Shown one piece after another: positions 17,513 through 26,022 of a stretch of DNA of 64,000 nucleotides. The DNA comes from Lachnospiraceae bacterium (GTDB lineage: Bacteria; Bacillota; Clostridia; Lachnospirales; Lachnospiraceae), in contig SVFN01000020.1 in the NCBI GenBank assembly GCA_015056815.1, positions 1-64,000 of the forward strand, written 5' to 3'. A model generated the notes under the pieces. That model did not search any database. It saw nothing but the letters and a program-made list of their open reading frames with translations, and was not told where the DNA came from. Both the position numbers and the translations under genes were made by a program. Numbering within the stretch: the stretch's first letter is position 1; every line of letters starts with the position of its first letter.

Positions 17513-18205
17513 TTATTCTTTTCTCGGGTCAATGATCTTAACAGCATCATCTACACGTCCATACTGTCCGCAAGATTTCTCATAAGCTGTCTGTACGTCA
17601 TCACCTTTTTTCATGAAGTCTGTCATCTTACCAAAGTTTACAAACTTATAACCGATGATCTCGTCATTGGCATCCAAAGCGATACCTGTAACATAACCCT
17701 CTGCCATTTCAAGATAACGAGGACCTTTCTTAAGGGTACCATACATCGTACCAACCTGGCTTCTTAAACCTTTTCCCAAATCTTCCAGACCTGCTCCTAC
17801 CGGAAGTCCGTCCTCGGAGAATGCAGACTGAGAACGTCCGTAAACGATCTGTAAGAATAATTCTCTCATAGCTGTATTGATCGCATCACATACAAGGTCT
17901 GTATTTAATGCTTCCATAACAGTAAGTCCCGGTAAGATCTCTGACGCCATAGCTGCGGAATGAGTCATACCTGAGCAGCCGATCGTCTCGACAAGTGCTT
18001 CCTGGATGATACCCTCCTTAACGTTCAGAGTCAGCTTACATGCACCCTGCTGAGGAGCACACCAGCCAACACCGTGTGTCAGACCGGAAATATCTTTAAC
18101 TTCTTTTGCCTGAACCCATTTTGCTTCTTCTGGGATGGGAGCACAGCCATGATGAACGCCCTGTGCAACCGTACACATTTCTTCAACTTCTTTTGAATAA
18201 ATCAT
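17513..18205 (-). CDS. IscU/NifU-like iron-sulfur cluster assembly scaffold protein
   Basis: A 230-residue cytosolic protein with the IscU-like core: GWCAPQQGACKLTLNV and TIGCSGMTHSAAMASEIL carry the conserved cysteines expected to hold a nascent cluster, and further Cys lie at the N-terminus (EEMCTVAQGVHHGC). It is longer than plain IscU, in line with the subtype that partners GGGtGRT proteins. GAAAGGAG precedes the ATG. A Fur-type palindrome is centred 46 bases upstream of the start, which suggests iron control of this two-gene unit. Confidence 0.85.
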   Translation of the reverse strand: MIYSKEVEEMCTVAQGVHHGCAPIPEEAKWVQAKEVKDISGLTHGVGWCAPQQGACKLTLNVKEGIIQEALVETIGCSGMTHSAAMASEILPGLTVMEALNTDLVCDAINTAMRELFLQIVYGRSQSAFSEDGLPVGAGLEDLGKGLRSQVGTMYGTLKKGPRYLEMAEGYVTGIALDANDEIIGYKFVNFGKMTDFMKKGDDVQTAYEKSCGQYGRVDDAVKIIDPRKE

Positions 18206-18243
18206 GTGAAATCTCCTTTCAGATTTTAATTACTTGCCATTCA

Positions 18244-18258
18244 TGATAAAGATTATCA
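18244..18258. promoter_or_regulatory. Fur-like operator (7-1-7 palindrome)
   Basis: On the minus strand the 15 bases TGATAATCTTTATCA match the 7-1-7 Fur consensus (TGATAATnATTATCA) at all but one position. It lies between the expected promoter and the scaffold-gene ATG, a position suited to repression. The consensus is established knowledge; the assignment is inference. Confidence 0.6.
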
Positions 18259-18330
18259 CGAAGCATTGATACCATTGTCGCATATTTTACAGAAAAAATC
18301 CAGTAGAACTTTGTAAAAATTTATGTCTTT

Positions 18331-18999
18331 TTATTTTAACCGCTGCATGATCTTACCATCGTTCTTAACGATCATGTCTGCGCGGATGATACCTCTGACG
18401 CAGGATAACGGATAAATACTTGTATTTCTGCCAATCATCGTGCCGGGATTAAGCACACTGTTACAGCCTACCTGAACATGATCTCCTACGATCGCACCGA
18501 ACTTGCGAAGACCGGTATCGATACTCTGAAGCGGCACTTTTACAACCACATTGGTGTTGTCATTTTTGACATTGGAGGTAATGGCACCAGCACCAAAATG
18601 CGCCTTATATCCCATAACACTGTCTCCTACATAATTGTAATGAGGAACCTGTACTCCGTCAAAGAGCAATGCATTCTTTAACTCAGTGGAATTGCCTACA
18701 ACAGCCTTTTTTCCAACGATCACGCTTCCGCGGATAAACGCACAGTGTCTGACCTGCGCTCCCTCATCAATAATACAAGGTGCTGTGATACTTGCTGTAG
18801 ATGCAACCGTGGCACTCTTGGCAATGTAAATATTCTCTCCGCACTTTTCATAGATATCCGGCGGCAGATATGGTCCCAACTGTTCAATAAAAACTCCTAA
18901 TTTAGGAAGTACATCCCAGGGATACTTAATATTGTCGAACAGATACTTCGCAATCGTTCTGTCCAGATCGAGATAATCCTGAATATCAATCAGACCCAT
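18331..18999 (-). CDS. Left-handed beta-helix (hexapeptide repeat) protein, sugar-nucleotide type
   Basis: A 222-residue protein with an N-terminal helical segment (about 1-50) and a left-handed beta-helix made of hexapeptide turns (IYIAKSATVASTASITAPCIIDEGAQV, split over turns, then VGKKAVVGNSTELKN and VQVGCNSVLNPGTMIG). It resembles the acyltransferase half of GlmU-like proteins and is usually annotated as a UDP-N-acetylglucosamine pyrophosphorylase-like protein. The nucleotidyltransferase domain is absent, so a pyrophosphorylase name would mislead. GGAGAGG lies ahead of the start. Substrate unknown. Confidence 0.7.
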   Translation of the reverse strand: MGLIDIQDYLDLDRTIAKYLFDNIKYPWDVLPKLGVFIEQLGPYLPPDIYEKCGENIYIAKSATVASTASITAPCIIDEGAQVRHCAFIRGSVIVGKKAVVGNSTELKNALLFDGVQVPHYNYVGDSVMGYKAHFGAGAITSNVKNDNTNVVVKVPLQSIDTGLRKFGAIVGDHVQVGCNSVLNPGTMIGRNTSIYPLSCVRGIIRADMIVKNDGKIMQRLK

Positions 19000-19115
19000 A
19001 CTCTCATTCCTCTCCTTCTTTTACGTCAAAACAGTGTCAGTCGGATACACTGCCCGAATGTACAATGTAAAACAGATCACTGCCACTGTATTGGCTCAAT
19101 CTCATACATGGATTG

Positions 19116-19143
19116 ATTATACCATATTTTTATCAGGTTTCAA
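19116..19143 (-). promoter_or_regulatory. Promoter of the beta-helix gene
   Basis: Minus strand -35 TTGAAA (19138-19143) and -10 TATAAT (19116-19121), 16-base spacer. It overlaps the last codons of the upstream topoisomerase gene and leaves a leader of about 110 bases. Confidence 0.6.
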
Positions 19144-22100
19144 ACAAAAAAGTAATCTGTCCGTCCGCAAATTTCAAACGCGCTTCAAAGGAATTGCCGG
19201 CCTTGGATTGAAAACCTGTTATTTTTTCTTTTGTTTCCCCTTTTTCCAGAAGTTCCTGCATGACTTCTTCGGTCAACGGCACCTGTGCAACGGTATGTCC
19301 CACCTTAAATCCGCATTCGCATTCATAATACCACTGGCTTTTCATCAGATTACTGCGGCAATTCGGACAGGGAATCCCGATCTTCACCGGCTCCGGTTTC
19401 TCCGGGAAATCAAAGGTGATCGATCCGTCATCCAGAAGTTTGAGGGGCGCATCAAATTTCATGCCGGTCTTTGCTACAAATCCGGAGATCACATCCGTAT
19501 GCTTCTCCTGCAATAACTGCCGGATCTGGGATTCTTTCAGCTTCACACTGGCGATCTTTCCGATGGAAAACCTGCAGCTTTGCTCGTCATCTTTCCTATA
19601 ATTGGCACAGCCGTATCCAAATGGTGTCTGCACGATATCTCCCCCGCACAGCGGACAGGAAACATCTTTGATCTTTACCGGCTCCAGATCCGTAAAATCA
19701 AAGGCAAGACCGCTTACTTTTCCGTCTTCTTCCTTTTTTAACGTAACCCTGGCATCGAATTTTTTCCCGCTTTTGGATTTAAATCCCCGGATCGTTCCGG
19801 TTCTGCCATTTGTAAGCAGTTCCCTGATCTGGGCTTCTGTCAGACTCTTCTCCGCCATCTTGCCGATAGAAAACCGACAGCTGTTTTCGCCTTCTTTTCT
19901 GTAATTGGCACAGCCGTATCCGAATGGTGTCTGCACGATATCACCGCCGCAAAGAGGGCAGACAACATCTTTAATCTTTAAAGGTTCCAGATCCGTAAAA
20001 TCAAAGGCAAGACCACTTACTTTTCCGTCTTCTTCTTTTTTTAACACAATCCTGGCATCAAATTTTTTCCCGCTTTTGGATTTGAATCCCCGGATCGTTG
20101 CTGTCCTTCCATTTGTCAACAGCTCTTTGATCTGGGCTTCTGTCAGACTTTTTTCCGCCATTTTGCCAATCGAAAACCGACAACTGTTTTCTTCATCCTT
20201 ACTATAGTTGGCACAGCCGTATCCAAATGATGTCTGCACGATTTCTCCGCCGCAAAGCGGACACTTCACATCTTTGATCTTTTTGGCTTCCACATGCTCA
20301 AAATCAAAATTAACTGCAGATTTACCATCTTCTTTCTTATTCAACACCAGACAGGCATCAAATTTTTTCCCGTTTTTGGACTTAAAGCCCGATATGGTTT
20401 CGGTTTTCTTTTCATTTATCAGCTGTAGCAACTGAGCTCTGGTCAGATTTTTACCGGCTATGGCTCCGATATAAAAGCGGCATGAAGCGGGATCGGAAGG
20501 ATCATAAGCACTGCAGCCGCAGTTTGTACCACGCATTTCCAGCGGACTGCCGCAATCAGGACAGACAGCACCTTCCAGGATTACCGGCTGGTTTCTCGAA
20601 AAATCAAACGTAATATGTTTCCTGCCTTCTTCTTCCTCACTCAGCACCAATGCTGCCGAAAATTTTCGCTTATTCTTGTCCGTAAAACCATCCAAAACGT
20701 CCGTTTTTCCTTCTGTCAGAAGTGTTTTCACTTCGTCTATGGAAAGTGATCTGCCTGCAATTGTCCCAATATTGAACCGACAGCCCGATCCATCTTTTTT
20801 ATAATTGGAGCAGCCGTATCCAAAAGGAGTGGTCTCTATGGTGCCATCACAGACAGGACATTTTACGCCCAGATTGATCTTTGCCTTGATACCGCGGCTT
20901 TCCTTACCGGCAAGCGGGTGGATCCTTGCTGCGATCTGCTCCTTTAGCTGCGTTGCTATCATGGATTCTGTTTCGTGCCGGATAAAATGTTCCAGTTTTT
21001 GCCGGTACTCCCCAAAATCCACTTCTCCTCTTGTGATCCCGTCCAGCCCCTTTTCCCAGGAAGCTGTCATCTTCGGATTCAAAAGTGCCGGCACAGTGAG
21101 ACTGACCACTTCAAATACCATTTCACCGAGATTTTCCGGTGTCAGGATCTGGGTTTTCCGGTTTAAGTTCAGATAACCGATCCTCACCAGTTTTTTTATG
21201 ATCTCAGCCCTCGTGGCACTGGTACCGATCCCGCTTCCCTTGATCTGTGCGCGAAGTTCTTCGTCCTCGATGAGCTGACCGGCATTTTCCATGGCAAGTA
21301 CCATAGATCCTGAAGTATATCGTTTTGGAGGCGCTGTCTTTCCTTCCCGTATTACAAGACCGTTTACAGTCAGCTTATCTCCCGGTTTGATAGAAGCAGC
21401 CAGTTCGAGCAGACGCCTGTTCTCCTCTTCTTTTTCTTCTGCACTGCGTTCCTTCCCCTCCGTATCTGATTCCTCTCGGTCAATGCGTCCTGCAATCTCC
21501 AAAAATCCTTTTACCTTCAATAGCTTCGCAGAGGTAAAAAAGCGTTCTTCTCCCATCTGTGTGACCATTTTCAGCGTCTGATATTCTGCCGGAGGATAAA
21601 AGATACTCAGAAAACGTCTGACAATCAGATCAAAGATCTTTTTTTGAAGCTCTGTCAGACCGGAAAACTCTGTCAACTGTCCAGTAGGAATGATCGCATA
21701 GTGATCCGTTATCTTGGAATCATCTGTATAGGCGGTTTTTGCAATTCCCAAATAGGATCTGGTTTTTAAGATCTGCTCCACAAAGGAAGACGTCGGCGTA
21801 TAGTTTTTCAGCCGGCTGATATTCTTGTATATTTCTTTTGCGACTGCACTCGAAAGCACCCTGGCATCTGTTCGCGGATAAGTCGTCAGTTTTTTTTCAT
21901 ACAGTTCCTGTGCGGCCTGTAAAGTTTCATCCGGACTGATCTTGAAACGCCTGGAGCATTCCGCCTGAAGCTCTGCCAGATTGAATAAAAGAGGCGCCCT
22001 CTTTTTGGAAGCGGCGATATCAACAACTCTGGCAATTGCTTCTTTCCCAACAAGACTGTCAATGAGTTGCTTTGCGTCATCCTCTTTTCGAAAGCCGTTT

Positions 22101-22882
22101 TCTTTATACAAAAGCGATGAGCCGAAATAAGGAGAGTCCTCAACTGCCTTCCATTCTCCTTCTATGCCTCCATCAAAAAACTGTCCGATCACACGATAAA
22201 ACGGTGTTTCTTTAAAATTTCGTATCTCCCGCTCCCTGATCACGACCATTCCCAACACGCAGGTCATAACACGTCCTACTGCAATGGCTGTATAGCTCCT
22301 GGTTCCTGCGGCTTCATTTAACAGATTTCCGTATTTTACACTCATCACGCGGGAAAAGTTGATTCCCATGGCATAGTCTTCGATCGTACGCATGATTCCG
22401 CTCTTGCCCAGATTGGCATATTCAGACATCGGTTTTGCTTCCCGGATACCACGGCGTATCTCCTCCTCTGTCTGGGAATCGATCCAGACCCTCAGTTCTT
22501 CCATTCCTTCCCGCACACCGCCGAAATTACGGATGTTCTCTTCGATGGTCTGTCCTTCTTTTCCGGCATCACCTGCCCAGTATACTTTATCGATATCTTC
22601 ACGGTACAATAATTTATGTACGGTATCATACTGTTTACTTACCGCCGGTATCACATCATATTTATAGTCCTTTGGTAAAAAAGGCAGATCCTCCAGTCTC
22701 CATTTTTTATATTTGATATCATAGCTTTCCGGATATACCATTTCCACAAGATGACCAACACACCAGGTAATGACGTAATCATCATTTTCTATATATCCAT
22801 CCTGTCTTCCGGATACTCCCAATACCCCGGCGAATTCCCTTGCCACACTCGGTTTCTCCGTTATGATCAACGATTTTGCCAA
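19133..22882 (-). CDS. topB: DNA topoisomerase III with six C-terminal zinc modules
   Basis: A 1249-residue type IA topoisomerase, almost twice the usual length. The N-terminal TOPRIM begins SLIITEKPSVA; its acidic motif reads GDAGKEGQ. The catalytic Tyr is in TTYPRTDA (about residue 335). After about residue 690 come six modules of about 95-100 residues, each starting CPxC with GYGC..NY and CRFxIG and ending in a GF.SKxGKKFDA segment: zinc-ribbon repeats that bind DNA. Three middle modules are nearly identical at DNA level with a 303-bp period. The sixth has a changed Cys pattern. The start is a TTG with AGGAAG 10 bases upstream. Extended TopB forms are often carried on mobile elements, but I see no transfer genes here. 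Confidence 0.88.
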   Translation of the reverse strand: MAKSLIITEKPSVAREFAGVLGVSGRQDGYIENDDYVITWCVGHLVEMVYPESYDIKYKKWRLEDLPFLPKDYKYDVIPAVSKQYDTVHKLLYREDIDKVYWAGDAGKEGQTIEENIRNFGGVREGMEELRVWIDSQTEEEIRRGIREAKPMSEYANLGKSGIMRTIEDYAMGINFSRVMSVKYGNLLNEAAGTRSYTAIAVGRVMTCVLGMVVIREREIRNFKETPFYRVIGQFFDGGIEGEWKAVEDSPYFGSSLLYKENGFRKEDDAKQLIDSLVGKEAIARVVDIAASKKRAPLLFNLAELQAECSRRFKISPDETLQAAQELYEKKLTTYPRTDARVLSSAVAKEIYKNISRLKNYTPTSSFVEQILKTRSYLGIAKTAYTDDSKITDHYAIIPTGQLTEFSGLTELQKKIFDLIVRRFLSIFYPPAEYQTLKMVTQMGEERFFTSAKLLKVKGFLEIAGRIDREESDTEGKERSAEEKEEENRRLLELAASIKPGDKLTVNGLVIREGKTAPPKRYTSGSMVLAMENAGQLIEDEELRAQIKGSGIGTSATRAEIIKKLVRIGYLNLNRKTQILTPENLGEMVFEVVSLTVPALLNPKMTASWEKGLDGITRGEVDFGEYRQKLEHFIRHETESMIATQLKEQIAARIHPLAGKESRGIKAKINLGVKCPVCDGTIETTPFGYGCSNYKKDGSGCRFNIGTIAGRSLSIDEVKTLLTEGKTDVLDGFTDKNKRKFSAALVLSEEEEGRKHITFDFSRNQPVILEGAVCPDCGSPLEMRGTNCGCSAYDPSDPASCRFYIGAIAGKNLTRAQLLQLINEKKTETISGFKSKNGKKFDACLVLNKKEDGKSAVNFDFEHVEAKKIKDVKCPLCGGEIVQTSFGYGCANYSKDEENSCRFSIGKMAEKSLTEAQIKELLTNGRTATIRGFKSKSGKKFDARIVLKKEEDGKVSGLAFDFTDLEPLKIKDVVCPLCGGDIVQTPFGYGCANYRKEGENSCRFSIGKMAEKSLTEAQIRELLTNGRTGTIRGFKSKSGKKFDARVTLKKEEDGKVSGLAFDFTDLEPVKIKDVSCPLCGGDIVQTPFGYGCANYRKDDEQSCRFSIGKIASVKLKESQIRQLLQEKHTDVISGFVAKTGMKFDAPLKLLDDGSITFDFPEKPEPVKIGIPCPNCRSNLMKSQWYYECECGFKVGHTVAQVPLTEEVMQELLEKGETKEKITGFQSKAGNSFEARLKFADGQITFLFET
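19460..20370 (-). repeat. 303-bp tandem repeats within topB
   Basis: Three consecutive copies with a 303-bp period: the string GGCACAGCCGTATCCAAATG and its variants recur near 19607, 19910 and 20213. The two left-hand copies are closest. Each encodes one zinc module, so copy-number change would keep the frame. Confidence 0.8.
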
Positions 22883-22921
22883 CGCCTGCTACTTCCTTTC
22901 TTACAACACAAAAGCCCCGGC

Positions 22922-22986
22922 GGATCATCATCCTATTCATAAAGTCCGACTATTATGAATGGGATGATGATCCCCGCAGCTTTTTT
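22922..22986. terminator. Long hairpin terminator between the GGDEF-EAL gene and topB
   Basis: The arms GGATCATCATCC-T-ATTCATAA (22922-22942) and TTATGAAT-G-GGATGATGATCC (22953-22973) give 20 pairs with one mismatch. The plus strand continues to six T; the minus strand continues to GGGGCTTTTG. It ends the GGDEF-EAL transcript ahead of topB. Confidence 0.75.
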
Positions 22987-23056
22987 CCTTCTTCTATGAT
23001 ACGATCCTCCAACCGGATATCTTACAGCAGATCGGGATCGACGATTCACGGAATCG

Positions 23057-24838
23057 CTACTTTGGATCGTTTTCACCGGTCATGATGTTCTTGCGTCTTT
23101 CTTCCTTTATCCGGATTTCCTGCTTCGTCAGGATCTCTTCCATACCTTCAACCGTCATGGGTTTGCCCAGAAGATATCCCTGAATATTATCACACGAAAC
23201 ATCCTTAAGATATTCATACTGTTCCAGCGTTTCTACACCTTCTGCAACAGTTTCAAAACCAAGCTGTTTGACCATAGTAATGATCGATTCAATGATGATC
23301 CTGGAGCTTTTGTCCACCAGAACCGTATCGATAAACGTCTTATCGATTTTAAGAGTATCTATGGGAAGTCCCTTCAGATAAGACAGGGATGAATAACCTG
23401 TGCCGAAATCATCCAGTGAAATCTTGATCCCATATTCTTTTAAGATCTTCATCTTATTCAGAACATCCTGAAAATCATCGATCATTATGCTCTCTGTGAT
23501 CTCCAGTTCGATATCGGTCGCCGGAACATGATGCTTCTCGATCAGTCGCAAAAGCTTCGGTATGAAGTTTTTCTGCCGATACTGCAGGGCGGAAATATTG
23601 ACGGACAGAATCAATGGGGTATCAAACCGCTGTTTCCAGCTGCTGAAAATTCGAAACGCTTCATCTAACACCCAGTCACCGATTTCCAGGATCATTCCGT
23701 TTTGCTCCGCTACCGGTATAAACATCCCCGGATTGATGGTCATTCCTTCTTCGGTCCGCCAGCGGATCAGCGCCTCCACACCTCTTAAGATCTTCGTGTT
23801 GGCGTCATACTGTGGCTGAAAACAAAGAAAGAATTCATTCTTGTCGATGGCTTTCCTGAGCTTATCTTCCATGGTAAACTGTTCCAGAAAGTCGTCCAGG
23901 ATCGGTGTTTCATAATATCCGATCGTATTTTTGCCTTTTTCTCTTGCATGCAACATGATCACTTCGGCATCATTTAACAATTCCAGAACATCACTGCCCG
24001 ACTGTGGAAACTGTGTGACACCGGCACTGATCGTAATCTGTGCTTTGACACTGGAAGTCGTAGTGATTAACGGATTTTTCAGATTCTTTTTGATATCCTC
24101 ATAAATATAATCCGCACTGTCCGTTCCATATGGATCATAAATCGCAATATAGAAAAAATCGGATGCCGAATGTGATACAATCACATTGTCTTTTTGATAT
24201 TTTTTCAGAAGGAGACCAAATTCCTGTAAGATCTCATCTCCGACCAGAATCCCGAATCCATCATTATAATGCTTAAAATCGTTGATGTTGATACACATGA
24301 TAGAGATCACATGAAGTTTTTCCTTGGCTCTAAAAACCCAGTCTCTTAATATCCGGATAAAATAATTACGGTTGTACAGACCCGTCAGAAGATCATAATA
24401 CGCCATGTATTTTAGATCTTCATGTTGTTTACGATATCTGGTGATATCCTTGATACGGATCACTTTTGCTGTGATCTCGCCCATTTCGTTTTTTGAGAAA
24501 GCCTGTGTAAACTCATACCATCTTTTGCCGTTTATGGAAGGACACTCCAGGATCTCTCCTTCCCGGGAACCATCACTTCGATCCAAAAGCTCCCGAAGCT
24601 CTGCTCTTTTATCGAGTGCCACTTCTTCTATGATCTGATTCAGATCCGATTCCTGTCTTACCGCAAAGGGAAAAAACTCTAAAAAACGTCCTGCCATTTC
24701 AAAAGTATGTTCCTTAAGCTGGCAAAACAAAAAGGCATCAGAGGACGTATCGCATATAAGCCGGTACATCTCTCCGGTACTACGAAGCTTTTCATTCATA
24801 GCGGATAATAAATCTACCTGATAATGCAAGTTGTCCAT
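23057..24838 (-). CDS. GGDEF-EAL protein; probable c-di-GMP phosphodiesterase
   Basis: A 593-residue cytosolic protein. Residues 1-140 look like a PAS-type sensor. The GGDEF domain (about 145-310) has a ruined signature: SASDF at about 224-228 replaces GGDEF, so cyclase activity is unlikely. The EAL domain (about 325-575) looks intact: GVEALIRW (EAL at about 355-357), LEITES, LDDFGTGYSSL, LKIDKTFI and AEGVET. It should therefore hydrolyse c-di-GMP, with the degenerate GGDEF as a possible GTP sensor. No transmembrane helix. A PilZ effector is encoded at 30998. It is followed by a strong terminator and probably forms its own unit. Confidence 0.88.
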   Translation of the reverse strand: MDNLHYQVDLLSAMNEKLRSTGEMYRLICDTSSDAFLFCQLKEHTFEMAGRFLEFFPFAVRQESDLNQIIEEVALDKRAELRELLDRSDGSREGEILECPSINGKRWYEFTQAFSKNEMGEITAKVIRIKDITRYRKQHEDLKYMAYYDLLTGLYNRNYFIRILRDWVFRAKEKLHVISIMCININDFKHYNDGFGILVGDEILQEFGLLLKKYQKDNVIVSHSASDFFYIAIYDPYGTDSADYIYEDIKKNLKNPLITTTSSVKAQITISAGVTQFPQSGSDVLELLNDAEVIMLHAREKGKNTIGYYETPILDDFLEQFTMEDKLRKAIDKNEFFLCFQPQYDANTKILRGVEALIRWRTEEGMTINPGMFIPVAEQNGMILEIGDWVLDEAFRIFSSWKQRFDTPLILSVNISALQYRQKNFIPKLLRLIEKHHVPATDIELEITESIMIDDFQDVLNKMKILKEYGIKISLDDFGTGYSSLSYLKGLPIDTLKIDKTFIDTVLVDKSSRIIIESIITMVKQLGFETVAEGVETLEQYEYLKDVSCDNIQGYLLGKPMTVEGMEEILTKQEIRIKEERRKNIMTGENDPK

Positions 24839-24876
24839 TCCTGATACCTTCCTTTAACAATCGCTCTGTTCCGATC

Positions 24877-25962
24877 TTATTTCTTGTTGATCAGTCCTTT
24901 TGCCTTTAATAACTCGGCGCAAAGTACAGCTCCACCTGCTGCACCTCTGACTGTATTATGAGATAAACCTACAAACTTCCAGTCATAAATGCTGTCTTCG
25001 CGAAGACGCCCGATGGAGATACCCATACCCTTTTCGTAATCCACATCCAATGTTACCTGCGGGCGATTATCTTCTTCCATATAACGGATAAACTGCTTTG
25101 GAGCACTTGGAAGTTCAAGCTCCTGCGGAAGTCCGCTGAAAGAAACCAGTTTCTCGATCAGCTGTTCTTTGGTAGGCTGTTTTCTGAATTTTACAAATAC
25201 AGCTGCTGTGTGTCCGTTTAATACCGGAACGCGGATGCACTGACATGTGATCTTCGGCTCCTGCGCTTTTACGATCTCACCATTCTCCACTTTACCATAA
25301 ATACGTAACGGCTCCTGCTCACTCTTTTCTTCCTCACCGCCAATATAAGGAATGATATTCTCCACCATCTCCGGCCAGTCTTTAAAAGTCTTACCGGCAC
25401 CTGAGATTGCCTGATAAGTTGTAGCCACTACTTCGTAAGGCTCAAATTCTCTCCATGCATATAAAACGGGAGCATAACTCTGAATGGAGCAGTTTGGTTT
25501 TACTGCCACAAAGCCCCTGGAAGTGCCCAGTCTCTTCTTCTGTGCTTCGATGACTTCTATATGCTCCGGATTGATCTCGGGAATGATCATCGGTACATCA
25601 GGCGTCCATCTGTGAGCAGAATTGTTGGAAACAACCGGAGTCTCTGTTTTGGCATATGCATCTTCGATCGCACGGATCTCTTCTTTGGTCATGTCTACTG
25701 CGGAAAATACAAAGTCTACTTCACTTGCGACTTTCTCAACTTCGTTGACATTCATGACTACGATGTTCTTGACTGCTTCCGGCATAGGAGTTGTCATTTT
25801 CCATCTGCCACCTACTGCTTCCTCATAGGTCTTGCCGGCTGAACGAGGGCTTGCCGCGATGGTTGTTACCTCAAACCATGGATGGTTCTCAAGCAGAGAG
25901 ATAAATCTCTGTCCTACCATACCTGTTCCGCCTAAAATACCTACTTTCAATTTTTCACTCAT
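24877..25962 (-). CDS. asd: Aspartate-semialdehyde dehydrogenase, archaeal/eukaryal-type
   Basis: A 361-residue enzyme that reduces aspartyl phosphate to aspartate semialdehyde, the branch point to Lys, Met, Thr and cell-wall diaminopimelate. It shows the NADPH loop GILGGTGMVGQRF, the catalytic Cys in KPNCSIQ, and the segment TYQAISGAGKTF. SNNSAHRW and the overall size resemble the archaeal/fungal ASD branch rather than the E. coli type. The ATG at 25962 follows GAGGAG by 7 bases; the frame is open 17 codons further but without support. It lies 60 bases after argH and both may share a transcript. Confidence 0.9.
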   Translation of the reverse strand: MSEKLKVGILGGTGMVGQRFISLLENHPWFEVTTIAASPRSAGKTYEEAVGGRWKMTTPMPEAVKNIVVMNVNEVEKVASEVDFVFSAVDMTKEEIRAIEDAYAKTETPVVSNNSAHRWTPDVPMIIPEINPEHIEVIEAQKKRLGTSRGFVAVKPNCSIQSYAPVLYAWREFEPYEVVATTYQAISGAGKTFKDWPEMVENIIPYIGGEEEKSEQEPLRIYGKVENGEIVKAQEPKITCQCIRVPVLNGHTAAVFVKFRKQPTKEQLIEKLVSFSGLPQELELPSAPKQFIRYMEEDNRPQVTLDVDYEKGMGISIGRLREDSIYDWKFVGLSHNTVRGAAGGAVLCAELLKAKGLINKK

Positions 25963-26022
25963 AATCTCACTCCTCTTTTTTATTATGGATCCCGCTTGCA
26001 CGGAATAACACATCAGTTTCAG

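Noticed and set aside
19460-20370. Regular spaced repeats that could suggest a CRISPR array
   Set aside because: The unit is 303 bp, coding and in frame with topB; there are no short repeats with unique spacers.
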